DNA of 64,000 nt from Gigaspora rosea (lineage: Eukaryota; Glomeromycota; Glomeromycetes; Diversisporales; Gigasporaceae), in assembly GCA_003550325.1 (NCBI GenBank), contig QKWP01000663.1, forward strand, positions 14,317-78,316, written 5' to 3'. The notes beneath the pieces are model-generated. The model saw only the letters and a list, made by a program, of their open reading frames with translations. It was not told where the DNA came from and made no database searches. The translations under genes were made by a program, and so were the position numbers. Below are positions 1 through 10,445 of the stretch, piece after piece. The stretch's first letter is position 1, and each line of letters starts with the position of its first letter.

Positions 1-1237
1 ACCACAGAATATTACTTATTAATACAGTAATTAATTTATATTTGCAATGATCTTTTTCATTGATATTTATAAAGATAATTCTTTTATTGTTTCATCATCT
101 TTTTTTTATACACTTTATTGAGCAAGGATATGACTTCATGACTCATAAAATTTGTTGATCTTTAGTGTAACCCAAAATTTAGCTAAGGTTCTTTATATTG
201 TCGTAACAGAAGAACTGCTAATGCCTAAACAATATAGGAATACCTTGGGAATGCAAGTTTGCTATGTTGAAAATTTTACGAATTAGTCTTCGCTACCACC
301 AGGCTGAGTATAATGGTCACAAAAAAACCTGGAAAAGATAAATTTGTTTTTCTTAAAAAAAAATTTAGTGATTATCTTTTTATTAGATTCGGGTTAGATA
401 AGACACCCAACTAGATTCCTGCTGTTGCCGAAAGACAAATGCGGATGTATTCTACGCGGGAAATGCAAAAATTATTAATTAGATTGTTAAAATATAACAT
501 TAGCATTTAATATTTAGTGATTCATTTTTATTCACGTTTATTTATTTATTTATTTTTTTTAATTTTCTTAATTATTATCAGTTATTATTATTAATAGGTA
601 AATGGATAGCAGTTCTAAAATGACAAATGACATTTCAAAATTCACGAATAACACCAATTGATAATCAACATAAATTCAGAATGACGAGGAACATTATAAT
701 AATAAGGGTTTAAGAATTAAAATTCGAAAATCTTATTTTAATAAAATAAGATGTATTTATTATAAATTTAAGAGATGTACCAATCTTATTTATTTTTTAA
801 TAATTAAAATTCGATGCATAAATCATGTTTTTATATTAATCAATATAGAGTTACTTTATTTGATTGATGCAATATAACTGATAATATAAATATCTTATCT
901 GGATATAACCGTTATCCTTTTATTTGAATAGGATATAAAACCGGTTATTAGATTTTGTTAAAGGTTACAACCTTTTGGATAAAGAGTTATCCAGGTATGA
1001 GCACTATTTATGAATAGATTATTTTAAATACTTAGATTATCGAACTTTGATTTATTTGGATCAACAATCTTTGTAATTTTTTGGGTCCCATGAGTCCGCG
1101 AATACAACATAAATAGCCATTCCTATCTAGATTATAAAATGTTTTTATATTCATTAAGTGTTGTAAAATATATAAAATTATTCATAACTCGAATGGCTTA
1201 TTTAAATGCATAACCTCGATAAAATTTGTATGACCCG
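1..1237. other. AT-rich DNA without a recognisable gene
   Basis: No open frame of useful length and no familiar protein motif is visible. The only structure seen is a small dispersed repeat at about 711-830, listed separately. A stretch near 180-460 is less AT-rich and could be a remnant exon, but its translation was not recognised. Confidence 0.6.
711..830. repeat. Short dispersed repeat, copy 1 of 3
   Basis: A ~110-bp unit bounded at both ends by AATTAAAATTCGA-like direct repeats, with an inner palindrome around CTTATTTT..TAAAATAAG. Close relatives lie at 49938-50034 and 53966-54047. No coding content. It is probably a tiny non-autonomous element; its class is unknown. Confidence 0.5.
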
Positions 1238-1385
1238 TTGACCCGGGTTCAACCCGGGTTGGGTTGGGTCAGACCTGGGTCAGGTTTGACATGAGGCGGG
1301 TCAGACCCGGGTCGGGTTTTGACCCAAGTGGGTCTGACCCGGGTCAGGCCCAAACCCGACCCAACCCGACCCATTAAGACCCCTA
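1238..1385. mobile_element. GC-rich inverted repeat, MITE-like
   Basis: An island of GACCCGGGT / GGGTCGGGTTGGGT motifs in AT-rich DNA, able to fold on itself. The right edge, read on the minus strand, starts TAGGGGTCTTAATGGGTC. That resembles the ends of GGGTC-rich non-autonomous DNA elements known from plants and fungi. The left edge is not clear and no TSD was found, so it may be truncated. An open frame through it is low-complexity and not a gene. Confidence 0.45.
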
Positions 1386-1510
1386 ATACAGTAGCCTTTA
1401 AGGTTATATCCACGAACTCTAACTTTAACATAAAGCCAGAAAGTTAATCCAAATACGCCACACCACGTGATAGTCACGTTACTGCAAAGTGTTCAGTCGA
1501 CCTACGTAGC

Positions 1511-1887
1511 TCATCCACAAAAAATTTTCCAGTCATGCGACTTTTTGTGGCGCAAACTAGGCGCAAATCAATTGAATTTTAGGATCAGGTGTAACATAAA
1601 AATTGCGCTTTTTATGATTTTTCATAAAAAATCACTAATAACTCCGAAGTTTGTCTATGAAATAGTCTACTGTGCATTAATAAAAAAAATTCCTTGCAAA
1701 ATTTTGGTAACAGTAGCACTCTAACCAAGTGTCTAACCCAAACCCTAACCACTCGATTTATTACTTTAATTCTTTCGCTTTATTCGATTGTTTTGATTGT
1801 TTTTATTTTCACGTTACACCTAATCTCAAATTTTGATTGGTTTGTGCCACAAAAAAGTCACATGACCAAAAAATTTTTTGTGGGTGA
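1511..1887. mobile_element. MITE with ~90-bp inverted ends
   Basis: The left end TCATCCACAAAAAATTTTCC matches the reverse complement of the right end (TCACCCACAAAAAATTTTTT). Similarity continues inward through the GTCATGYGACTTTTTGTGGC and GGTGTAAC blocks. The centre holds telomere-like CCCTAACC motifs near 1735-1755. No TSD was resolved. Two open frames overlapping it (1467-1724 and 1694-1996) follow the repeat and are not supported as genes. Confidence 0.55.
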
Positions 1888-2197
1888 GTTGTGTTTAGAC
1901 TCCTGGTGGGCAAACTTATGGCTTTCTAGATTTATAAAGACTCTTCAACTTCTGAATAATTTGATGTTGCTGAACAAAAGAAATTTGTGGATTTAATTAA
2001 TCTTCCAGAACAAATATTTCAAATCAAGTCAATATATATTAGAGAATTTACAATAATAACCCATAAGTGGGCTTATATTGACAATATCCTGGCAAGTTAA
2101 CTTGCATTAGGTTAGCGTTATCTATAGTTCTGGTCAAATTTGTTAGAATATGTTTATCGGTCAGGATTTTGACCTAACTCTCTTTAAGTACCGTTAC

Positions 2198-2559
2198 TAG
2201 AGGTTGGAACTGGTTTTAAATATTCGATTTTATTACATCAAAATTCGAGTTTATCACATCAATTATTAATTGTGACAGATTAAAATGAAAATTTTCTATT
2301 TTTTAAGCAAAATTTAAAATTTTTTAGGGGACATTTTTGGGGGTTTTTTAGCATTAGGGTTAGGGGTTAGGGTTATTAATAAACGAGTATATGTGGGTTT
2401 TTATAAGCTTTAAAGGTGAGCAAGTGGGGTCCTCAGTTTCATTTTCATTTTAATCTGCCACATTAATTAATAATTGTTGTGATAAACTCGAATTTTGGTG
2501 TGATAAACTCGAATTTTGATGTGATAAAATCGAATATTTAAAACCGGTTCCAACCTCTA
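2198..2559. mobile_element. hAT-type MITE with 8-bp TSD
   Basis: Inverted ends TAGAGGTTGGAAC...GTTCCAACCTCTA extend inward for ~80 bp through the ATTCGAKTTTATYACATCA repeats. The flanks are ACCGTTAC (2190-2197) and ACCGTAAC (2560-2567), an 8-bp duplication with one mismatch, as expected for hAT elements. The middle contains the telomere-like GGGTTAGGGGTTAGGGTT. It is non-coding, hence non-autonomous. Confidence 0.65.
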
Positions 2560-2567
2560 ACCGTAAC

Positions 2568-3325
2568 ATTTAATCAAACCTGTCAACTCGGTCGTACAAT
2601 CGTCAGCCAAGTTTTTTAGTAATCAGAATTTATTCAATATTCAAAATGTATTGAAGTCTAGTGCTTCGTTATATCCTTAATGTAATTTTGTCCCATGTCT
2701 CACTTCCGTATTTGCCTAATTTTAAGTCGTTACTTTCATAAGTGTGCCGTCTTACTATGTTAATCTTACCTTAGTAATATTAGGCATCATTATTCATTTA
2801 TACGTTCAAGATGTCGAGTATATGCTGAATCTACAGCGTAAACATTGAGATCTCCTCGTAAATTCAAAAAAAGAACGTAAACATTAAAAATATGGCATAG
2901 TCTTTAATTTTAAGCCATGTAATTCAAGTTTACGAAATCCATTTCTTGATTCCGACAAAGTTAGTCAGCATTAGTTATAATGCCAGTCAATTTTAGTCGG
3001 TATTCTTTAGGGAAAAAGGCCTTCGGAAAATCGTATCTTAACCGCGCGACATAAACTATATGTTCTTGGTATATACAAGCATGACTACGTTCCTGGTACG
3101 CTCCGTTATCAATTATGTTTATGCTATGTTCTTGTACCGTTAATGAAGCCATGATTACGTTCCTGGCATATAGCATATAATGCATTTACTAATGATTTTT
3201 ATCAATCTCACTTAAAGGAAAAACTGTTACAGAAATTTAAACCAATTAAAACAAGTTTAAAAAGGTTTTTTTTTTCTTATTACGAGAAGAAATTAGGACT
3301 GATAATGTCTATCGTATATATTTAT
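2568..3325. other. Intergenic, no gene seen
   Basis: AT-rich DNA with no recognised motif. A partial internal repetition exists around 3080-3180 (CATGAYTACGTTCCTGG occurs twice). The minus-strand 74-residue frame at 2961-3185 follows this repeat and is probably chance. Confidence 0.5.
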
Positions 3326-4574
3326 CTATTGCGTATTGCATAAAAAAATTTTTTTATTAGTCCACTTTGTTAGATTTGTACATATATTTAAATGTGAATG
3401 AAAATCTATCCCATTAACATAAGGTTCTGCAAACAATGGTGTAGTAAAGATTGCAATCGGTAAAAATAATGCCATCTTAAAAACTTTGGATCCAAAATTA
3501 TCCTTAAAATCTTTTCCTCTTCCCAAAATCTTGCCTTCAATAGCTTCCCATAAAATTAAAAGTATTCCATGAAATAAGAAAAATACTACATAATCTAGCG
3601 AAAAATGATTAAATGCAACTATTGCTATATAATCATGAAATAATCCACTTATCAAAAAAACAGAACATATTCCAAGTACTTGTCCAAGAGTTTTATTGTG
3701 TTTAAAATAACTTCGTATTGGAAGGTAGCCAAGTTCCTGAAAATTTTGATTATGGATTTGATGCCACTGATTGGACCATAAATCACGAGGTCCTGTGGTT
3801 TACCAATTAATGGTTTCGTATAGAATATCGTAAGAATTAACCATTCTTTGAGGTTTGTTTTAAAAATTTTTGATTCTTCTCGTTTCCTATTTTTATTAAC
3901 ACTGTCAGATAATAAAGGTTTTAAAATTATCCCAGAGATTATACAATAAATGTTCCACATTAGTGAACATAATATAATTCCAAGAATTATAAAAATAATA
4001 CAATTAAGAAAGGTATATGGTTCAATAAACGGACGTCCAGTCTTAAGATAATCTAAAACCCTTAATCCATATGATCTTTCTGAAAATTCTGGTTTGTTAT
4101 ACCTTAAATATTCAGTTATAAGATCAAAAATCACAAATTTATGATAGCTTTAATTGTGTGATTAATCATTTTTATATTAAGATCCTTAACATTAATAGAA
4201 TCAATGTATTTTTGATGTCTTGATTCGTCAGGAATTTTTACTACATTGGGACGCCAATTAAATAGTGAAGCAGTGAATGAAGGGATTTTTGAATCGATGG
4301 AAGATTGATAATTTTTTTTCAGCCATATCATCATCTTTGATGTGTAAAGCATCGCTAATAATGCTATTGTCAAATTCATTTGTGATTCATATATTCCATG
4401 ATAAAGGAAGGGAATCAGTATTTGAACAAAGATTATAATACAAAGTGCGCAAGCGTGGCTTTTGCAAGCGATGGGTTTGAGAGATAAGAAAATAAATGCT
4501 AAAAGAGGAACATGGAAAATTGTTATATAAACTAGTGGATTTAATGTGGGTGGAAAATCATATGTTTGAGACAT
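3326..4574 (-). pseudogene. Wax synthase/MBOAT_2-like membrane acyltransferase, frameshifted
   Basis: Three consecutive minus-strand frames (4574-4131, 4134-3652, 3655-3326) together encode about 410 residues, the usual length of fungal wax-synthase-domain proteins. The first starts at an ATG (4574) and is rich in membrane segments. The second has a PLIGKPQDL-like stretch, and the third begins ISGLFHDY, the ISG-x-hH active-site region of MBOAT_2 acyltransferases, whose conserved His is the putative catalytic residue. Such enzymes move acyl chains to alcohols at the ER membrane. The second and third 'starts' are GTG and TTG, so these are not separate genes. The second break lies in a T7 run (3654-3660), and one extra T would give LFFLISG in frame. 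The first break is near 4131-4150. Either a young pseudogene or sequencing error is possible; no intron explaining the first break was found. The substrate is unknown. Confidence 0.6.
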
Positions 4575-4579
4575 TTTTC

Positions 4580-5224
4580 ACTAGTTTTATGAAAATATTT
4601 TTATAGAGTTTATGTAAAAAATTTATTGTGCGTGCACCGTTATAACATGTGATATATTACAAATGCAGTCATGTTATTATTGGATGGCGTTGCATTCTTT
4701 AAATAGATCAGAATGTCTTGCCATTTTTGTTATTCTTGTAACTGAAATATCGATGTGCATATATGTCATGCCATACGTACGTATATATTTTTTTTCTCTG
4801 TCATATCTGATATGTGCACGTTGCACAGTATATCAATACTAGGAAACGGGAACCGTTGGGGTCCGGAGCCTATATGTATTTATTGGATTGTCTGCTCTTT
4901 GTGCTTAAAATATTTTTTTGTGTCACTTATCTTAGTTCTTCAAATTCATGTGTGCTGTTCGATTCTTATGTGTTTCTCATAAATTGGATGTCAATCGAGA
5001 CCTATAAAAAAATATAGTTAAAATAAAAAGTTCAATAAGTGAAGCCATATTTACATGAATTATTTTGGTAGTCATGTATAAAGATACGAATAGAAAATAC
5101 ACCTATTAATAAAAGTTAGAATTTTATTTGTATTATTAGAAAAATATTAAAAAATATTACTTTCGCTTTCTTGTATTTCGACCATTTTAATTTTTTTTTA
5201 TTTAAAGCCAAAATAGTTGATTTT
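4580..5224. other. Upstream flank of the acyltransferase gene, no other gene seen
   Basis: The interval would carry the promoter of the minus-strand acyltransferase gene, but no convincing TATA or other element was resolved in this AT-rich background. The 75- and 67-residue plus-strand frames at 4755-5017 overlap each other in two frames and match nothing recognised. Confidence 0.4.
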
Positions 5225-5226
5225 TA

Positions 5227-5455
5227 CAGGGCTGTCCCCAAATTTCCGGGTCAGATGCGTCAGATTCAGGTCGGCGTTTAGTCCTAGTTGTTAGCAGGTT
5301 CTATAGCAAATATCAGCTGGGCATTTTTTTACTTAATGAAAAGGATATGATTTATTAGTAAAATTTTTTATGATCTTGAGACAAAATTGACCAATTCCTA
5401 TCCAGCCGACCATGATTCCGATGCACACCGACGTATCCCGACTTGGGGTCCCCTG
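5227..5455 (+). mobile_element. 229-bp Tc1/mariner-type MITE, copy 1
   Basis: Ends CAGGGCTGTCCCCAA...TTGGGGTCCCCTG flanked by TA on both sides (5225-5226, 5456-5457). A reverse-oriented relative lies at 51432-51669 and shares the interior blocks TTAGTAAAATTTTTTATGAT and AACTTAGCAAGTTC-like sequence. Non-coding. Confidence 0.65.
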
Positions 5456-5544
5456 TATGAGTTAAAATAGTTTGGCTATATGAATATAAATATTGCACTC
5501 GCCTCGAAAAACCAATTCCTTCCAAAAAAAACCAATTACAAGCC

Positions 5545-5586
5545 AATTCCCGACAGATAATTCCCTACAGGTAATTCCCGACAGGT
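5545..5586 (+). repeat. 14-bp tandem repeat, three units
   Basis: Three adjacent copies of AATTCCCKACAGRT, directly to the right of the MITE at 5227-5455. A short local duplication with no evident function. Confidence 0.7.
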
Positions 5587-5589
5587 TTT

Positions 5590-7260
5590 GAAGTTGCAAA
5601 ATCCAGTTCCGAAAGAGTGCTAAGCCACCAACGATTGGTGTATATATCTATATTTACCCGATATTATCACTATTTTTAAAATTTGTTTGATCAAAATTTC
5701 TAGTTATCACTAAGATTTAATTAGTGATGTGAACCATATGATACTTGCCATGTGATGTTGTGACGATCACTGAGTTAACTCTTATTCATTCTACCCTTTA
5801 TTCTGACCTAAGTACAGAATTATCAACTCAACTAGAATCTCTAGGCTAAATTTAACTTGAAATCAATTCGTTATAATAGATTTACTACATTAAAAATAGT
5901 TTGTTCATTTTGTATGTTCGTTTCATTTGCCCCCTCCCCTCTCTTCTGAGAGTCCTGGAAAGTGATGTTAACCGAAAAATTAACTTCAAACGGCCTTATG
6001 CCAAATAATAATATACAGCCCAATTTAGAAATGAACAAATTAGACAATAAGCTTTTACATGCTTTTATTTTCTGCACTGGTCAAAATTGAAAAGTTCAGC
6101 ATATTGAATGGAAGAATTCACAACCTGCCATTTAACTTGCCATTCGATACTATCATATGACTTCACGGACATGCATGTCCGTAATGTCATGTGGTAGTGT
6201 TGAATTGCAAGTTGAATGGCAGGTTGAGTTTCATTTTAATTCTACGATTTAACATATAGAAACTTCTAAATTTTATCAATGTTGCCAATATAAATAAATT
6301 GCATTAATAAACTTGAGTAATTAGATTAAATGCATCAATAAATTAAAAGGTCTTATACTTACCCATTGAAGTAAGAAATTGATATAGATTTTCCGATCAC
6401 GAGATTTCCCGACATCAACAGTCTTTGAGAAAAAATTAATTTATGTTAGGATTTGGGTATATGTTGGTGGTTAGAAAGGACATTATATGGCAAAATTGCG
6501 CGAGGAAACTTTTTTATTAGAGATGGATGATTTCTAGTCTAAATTTTGCGATAAACACGATTTTTGCATAGCGAACGTTTGTTCACGTGTTCTGAAAATC
6601 GATCCGACGCCCTGGTAACAAAGATGAAATAGTTAAATTTTTTGAATGAGTAAAGGTTAAGAGATAGTAATCATCTACACTTCCACTTATTTTATCTGAA
6701 ATTGGACACTAAATCATTAATAGAAAAAATTTGAATTATGTGCAAATTGCGATAAACATAATTGACCTACTTAAAATAGTTTCCGCTAGATAAAATTCAT
6801 TTCCCAATACTTTTTAAACGCATCAATTAAGGCATTTGAAAAGCCCGTTAATGAAATAAAATTATGAATTTGACAATTGATATAATATTTTCTAAGGAAA
6901 TAAGATCCACTGAAGAAATTATTCTTATTTAATTTCTTATTTGTGTGATTTAGAGCATCTAAAGCACTTAATCAATGGGTTAAAATGTGCCTTTAATTAG
7001 TAAAAATATTTGATGTTTTATTATTTTTCGTGTTCCAATATTAAAGACATTTAATAACCACATAAATGCGATAATAACTGATTAAGATCTTTATTTGATC
7101 AATTGTAGCAATATGGGGTTTCAGAATTGAAATAAATAGCGTACAGTATTTCGGAAATAAATAAGAATTTAATAGTGTTTAGAGACTCCCATTTGACGAA
7201 ATAACTAAAAACTTTTTATTATGCAGATCAATAAACTATTTAATAATAACAAAATACAGA
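5590..7260. other. AT-rich intergenic DNA with one long hairpin
   Basis: No gene is recognised. The notable structure is the imperfect palindrome at 6121-6225, listed separately. The 68-residue minus frame at 5871-6077 has no recognised similarity. Confidence 0.5.
6121..6225. repeat. ~100-bp imperfect palindrome
   Basis: The arm AACCTGCCAT..AACTTGC is mirrored by GCAAGTTGAATGGCAGGTT. The centre is the perfect palindrome ACGGACATGCATGTCCGT. It would form a long hairpin in DNA or RNA. It is probably a small foldback element; no TSD was identified. Confidence 0.65.
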
Positions 7261-7264
7261 GTAA

Positions 7265-7700
7265 ATAATAAAACTTCGCTCAAATTACTTATTGAATCTT
7301 CGCTCAAAAATTTCTTACTTAATGAACCTTTGCTCAAATTACTTATTAAACCTTCGCTTAAATTATTTTTTTATATAACTTACTGAACCTTTGCTCAAAT
7401 TACTTACTGAACATTTGCTCAAATTATTTATTAAGTTATTTTTCTATACAACTTACTAAACCTTTGCTCAAATTACTTATTAAAATTTTGCTTACTAAAA
7501 CTTTGTTCAAATTACTTATTAACCTTTGTTCAAATTATTCTTTATATAACTTACTAAAACTTCGCCTAAATTATTTGTTATATTACTTATTAAACTTTTG
7601 CTTAAATTATTTTTATATTAACTTATTAAGCTTTTGCTTAAATTATTTTTTACATAACTTATTAAACTTTCGCTGAGATTTTTTTTTATATAGCTTAACA
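7265..7700 (-). repeat. Degenerate ~30-bp minisatellite
   Basis: About a dozen imperfect units of the type CTTATTAAACCTTTGCTCAAATTA, some followed by TTTTTATATAA. On the minus strand the unit reads GAGCAAAGGTTTAATAAGTAATTT. The same minisatellite is found at 61480-61582 and 63846-64000 in the opposite orientation. The 70-residue open frame at 7464-7676 is a translation of the repeat (LLNFCLNYF-like) and not a gene. Confidence 0.8.
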
Positions 7701-7734
7701 AAAGTTGCTTAAGTTATCTTACATAATAATATGC

Positions 7735-7930
7735 CTCCAAAGAGAACTTTCAAGCAAACTATTATAATTAAGTAAAAGAACTTGAAAAAAAATTGGTAGA
7801 TTCAATTGTTCTTTCACGTATATTAAGATATCAATCCAGTTCTATGGCTTGTATTAATTCCAATAGTTCGTCAATTTCTTTATCCAGAACTTTAGTAATG
7901 GCCTTATTCGTGCTAGTAGAGTATTCATTC
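7735..7930 (-). repeat. Dispersed fragment, related to 54960-55165
   Basis: Read on the minus strand, this aligns with the plus strand at about 54960-55165 over ~190 bp. Shared blocks include ATTACTAAAGTTCTGGATAA and GTGAAAGAACAATT. Here the minus strand can be read as a peptide with KVLDKEIDELLELIQAI before a stop; the other copy has a stop in that frame. It is possibly the 3' end of an unrecognised mobile-element gene. Confidence 0.55.
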
Positions 7931-7941
7931 ATAAGTGTCCT

Positions 7942-8122
7942 TAAATCAGTGAGGTAAATGACTAGGTCATTTGCTCAAATAACTAATGACCTAAAATGAC
8001 CTTAATATGACTGGTCATTATGGACATTCAAATTTTGGGTCATTTGCAAATGACCCGTGACCAAATGATACAGGTCATTTTGAGATGACCTGTGTCATTT
8101 GGGTTTTTGGGTCATTATAGTG
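7942..8122. mobile_element. TGACC-rich palindromic MITE-like sequence
   Basis: A stretch of alternating GGTCATTT and AAATGACC motifs that folds on itself. It sits exactly at the point where the Ty3/Gypsy integrase is cut off. No clean TSD is visible, and the two flanks are different repeats, so it may mark a recombination or deletion junction. Confidence 0.5.
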
Positions 8123-8130
8123 AAATTCTT

Positions 8131-8733
8131 TCAATTATTAGAAAGAATAATCTTGGGGACTCCATGTCTGCAAACAATTTCCTCAAAAATGAATTTTGCT
8201 AGGGTTTCTGCACCTGCATCTGGTACAGCTTTTGCTTCAGGCCAGCAAGTAAGATAGTCAGTTGCAACAATAATGTAGCGATTGTTGCGAGCGGTTATTG
8301 GTAAAGGTCCTACTAGATCTATGCCTATTCGTTCAAAGGCTCTTCCAATTTGGATAGGGTGGAGAGGTTCTTTTCTTTTGCTTTTGCCTTGTTTCTGGCA
8401 GACTTCATATGAGCGAACATAATTTTGAACATCTTTGTACATTTAGTCCCAATAGTATCGTTCAGATATTTTATAATACATAGCATCGGTTCCTAAATAT
8501 CCAGCGGTAGGATGACTATGCATCATATACAAAATTAGTTCAACTTCAGTCTATTTGATTACTCTAATAGGTTTGTCTGGATCTTTTCTATTCTTTTTAT
8601 ATAATAATTTGTTCTTTATTCTATAATGTCTAGATTGATTAATAATTGTCCGTTTTTCATTGTCCGTTAAATTAGAGGGGAGTGTGTCTGTTTCTAGATA
8701 TTCTACTAAATTTTTGTATTGGTCCCAGTTCAT
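8131..8733 (-). pseudogene. Integrase fragment (zinc domain and part of the catalytic core)
   Basis: The frame 8733-8551 (NLTDNEKRTIINQSRHYRI) leads into an HHCC-type zinc region (near 8430-8540) and then the core frame 8442-8131 with GIDLVGPLP, TDYLTCWPEA and KIILSNN. Several key residues are altered. The second zinc His reads Tyr (HSHPTAGYLG), the first Cys of CxxC reads Tyr (SYEVCQ), and the second catalytic Asp of the usual SD.G motif is Asn (SNN). All three fit G-to-A or C-to-T changes. The first catalytic Asp (GID) remains. The third catalytic residue (Glu) is beyond the truncation. Confidence 0.8.
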
Positions 8734-8799
8734 ATAGAAGTAATGGTATGGGAGTGTGTCTGGATTGGTAATCGAGAAAGAGCATCAATATTTGAATGG

Positions 8800-10074
8800 A
8801 TTCTTCCAGGTTTATGTATAATGGTAAAGTGGTAAGGTTGGAGTTTCATTATCCATCGGCCTAAACGTCCTTTTGGTTGGGAAGACTTTAACCATTTGAG
8901 GGCAGAGTGGTCGGTAACTAGTGTGAAGTGACTTGTACCAAAATATTTGTGAAATGTTCAATGGCCCATACTATGGCAGCACATTCTAATTCAGTTGCTC
9001 TATAGTTCATTTCTTCTCTTTTTAAACTTTTACTAGCGTAAGCAATTGGGTGTTCCTTTTTATCATTTGATATTTGACTTAGGGTGGCTCCAAATCCGGT
9101 GTAGGAAGCATCAGTGGCTAGAATGAATTCTCTTTTGTAGTCAGGGTATATTAGAATAGGGGCAGTAGTAAGTCGGTACTTGAGTTCATCAAAGGCTTTT
9201 TGACATTGGTTATTCCATTCATAAGTATTGTCCTTATGTAGCAGTTGGTTAAGAGGATAGGCAATGGGGGAAAAGTGTTTTATAAACTGTCAGTAATATC
9301 CAGCAAGGCCTAAGAATGAGCGTAGTTGGGTAACACTTTTTGGAGGTTGGATTTTCTGAACAGCAATTATCTTGTCTGGGTCTGGAGAGATTCTTTTTTT
9401 TTCTATTATATGTCCTAGAAAAGGTAGGTGTTTCATCCAAAAATTACATTTTTCAATATTTAACTTCAATCCAGCTTCACGTATTCTGGTGAATACTTCT
9501 TTTAGATGTTTAATATGGTCATCAAATGTTCATAAGAAGACATTGGTATCATCCAGGTATACTACTACATATTTATAAGCTATGCCTTTGTAAACTTTAC
9601 TCATAGGCGTTGAAAGGTAGCAGGGGCATTTTATAGTCCAAAGGGCATGACATTGAACTCGTAGGTTCCATATCTAGTGATGAAAGCAGTTTTCTCTCTA
9701 TCTTCTGGGTGTACTTTTACTTGCCAGTATCCACTCATGAGGTCAAGAGTAGAAAAATAGGTAGCTCCAGCAAGTGAGTCAAGCATTTCATCTATTCGGA
9801 GTAGAGGGTATTGGTCCTTTTTGGTAACAGCATTAAGTTTTCTATAATTTACACAAAATCTTTTCTTTCCATTTTTCTTTGTTACTAATACAACAGGAGA
9901 GGCCCAAGGGCTAGAGGACTCTTTTATTAACTTGTTATCCAACATTCGTTGTACCTCTTCGTTAATAAATGTTTGTTTAGTAAGAGGCACCATATAAGGT
10001 CGAGAGCTAACAGGAGGTACATTGTTAGTAAAGATTCTATGGGTTACTAGGTCAGTTCTACCTAGTTGGGTCAT
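8800..10074 (-). pseudogene. Reverse transcriptase-RNase H, Ty3/Gypsy type
   Basis: The longest frame (10074-9631) contains the RT palm start: SPWASPVVLVTKKNGKKRFC, YRKLNAVT, STLDLMSGYWQV and MPFGL. Beyond an in-frame stop, other frames carry the catalytic YLDD (about 9548-9559), LGHII, FLGLAGYY, then RNase H with LATDASYTGFGATLSQ and YRATELECAAIVWAIEHF. RNase H Asp and Glu are present. It would copy element RNA into cDNA inside virus-like particles. Stops and at least two frameshifts make it non-functional. Confidence 0.85.
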
Positions 10075-10445
10075 ATCCTTTGCAAAGAGGTCTGCAAATT
10101 CAAGAAGCAGTTGTCGAAATTGGTAAGGGTCCTACTTTCAGTTTTATTTCCTGAGTCACAGTATAAATTTCTCGAATAATTCTGGGTCTAAAATTGTCTG
10201 TATCTTCAAGTAGTTTTTGATCTTGCTCAGGATAACTCAAAAATTTTGAGCATCACCATTATTAGGATTGGATACAGTAGTGGCAAAGGAAGAGAATTCA
10301 TTATACAAATCTTTAGTCGATAATGGAAGGTTTCAAAGTAACTAACTCGAGCTTGTAGTTCCTTTATGGTCTGGTCCTGGTGTACGAATATTTTAGCTTG
10401 TTCCTGCAGCAGAGCAATGATTTGGGCCTGTTGCCTAATCTGTTC

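Noticed and set aside
1249..1431. 60-residue minus-strand frame
   Set aside because: It is a translation of the GC-rich GGGTC palindrome and has a Pro/Gly/Asp repeat character only.
1467..1996. Two overlapping plus-strand frames
   Set aside because: Both run through a MITE with inverted ends; no motif and no independent support.
2340..2375. Telomere end at the left of the window
   Set aside because: The TTAGGG-like stretch is short, lies inside a MITE with its own TSD, and has sequence continuing on both sides.
7464..7676. Leu/Asn-rich 70-residue frame
   Set aside because: It arises from the ~30-bp minisatellite.
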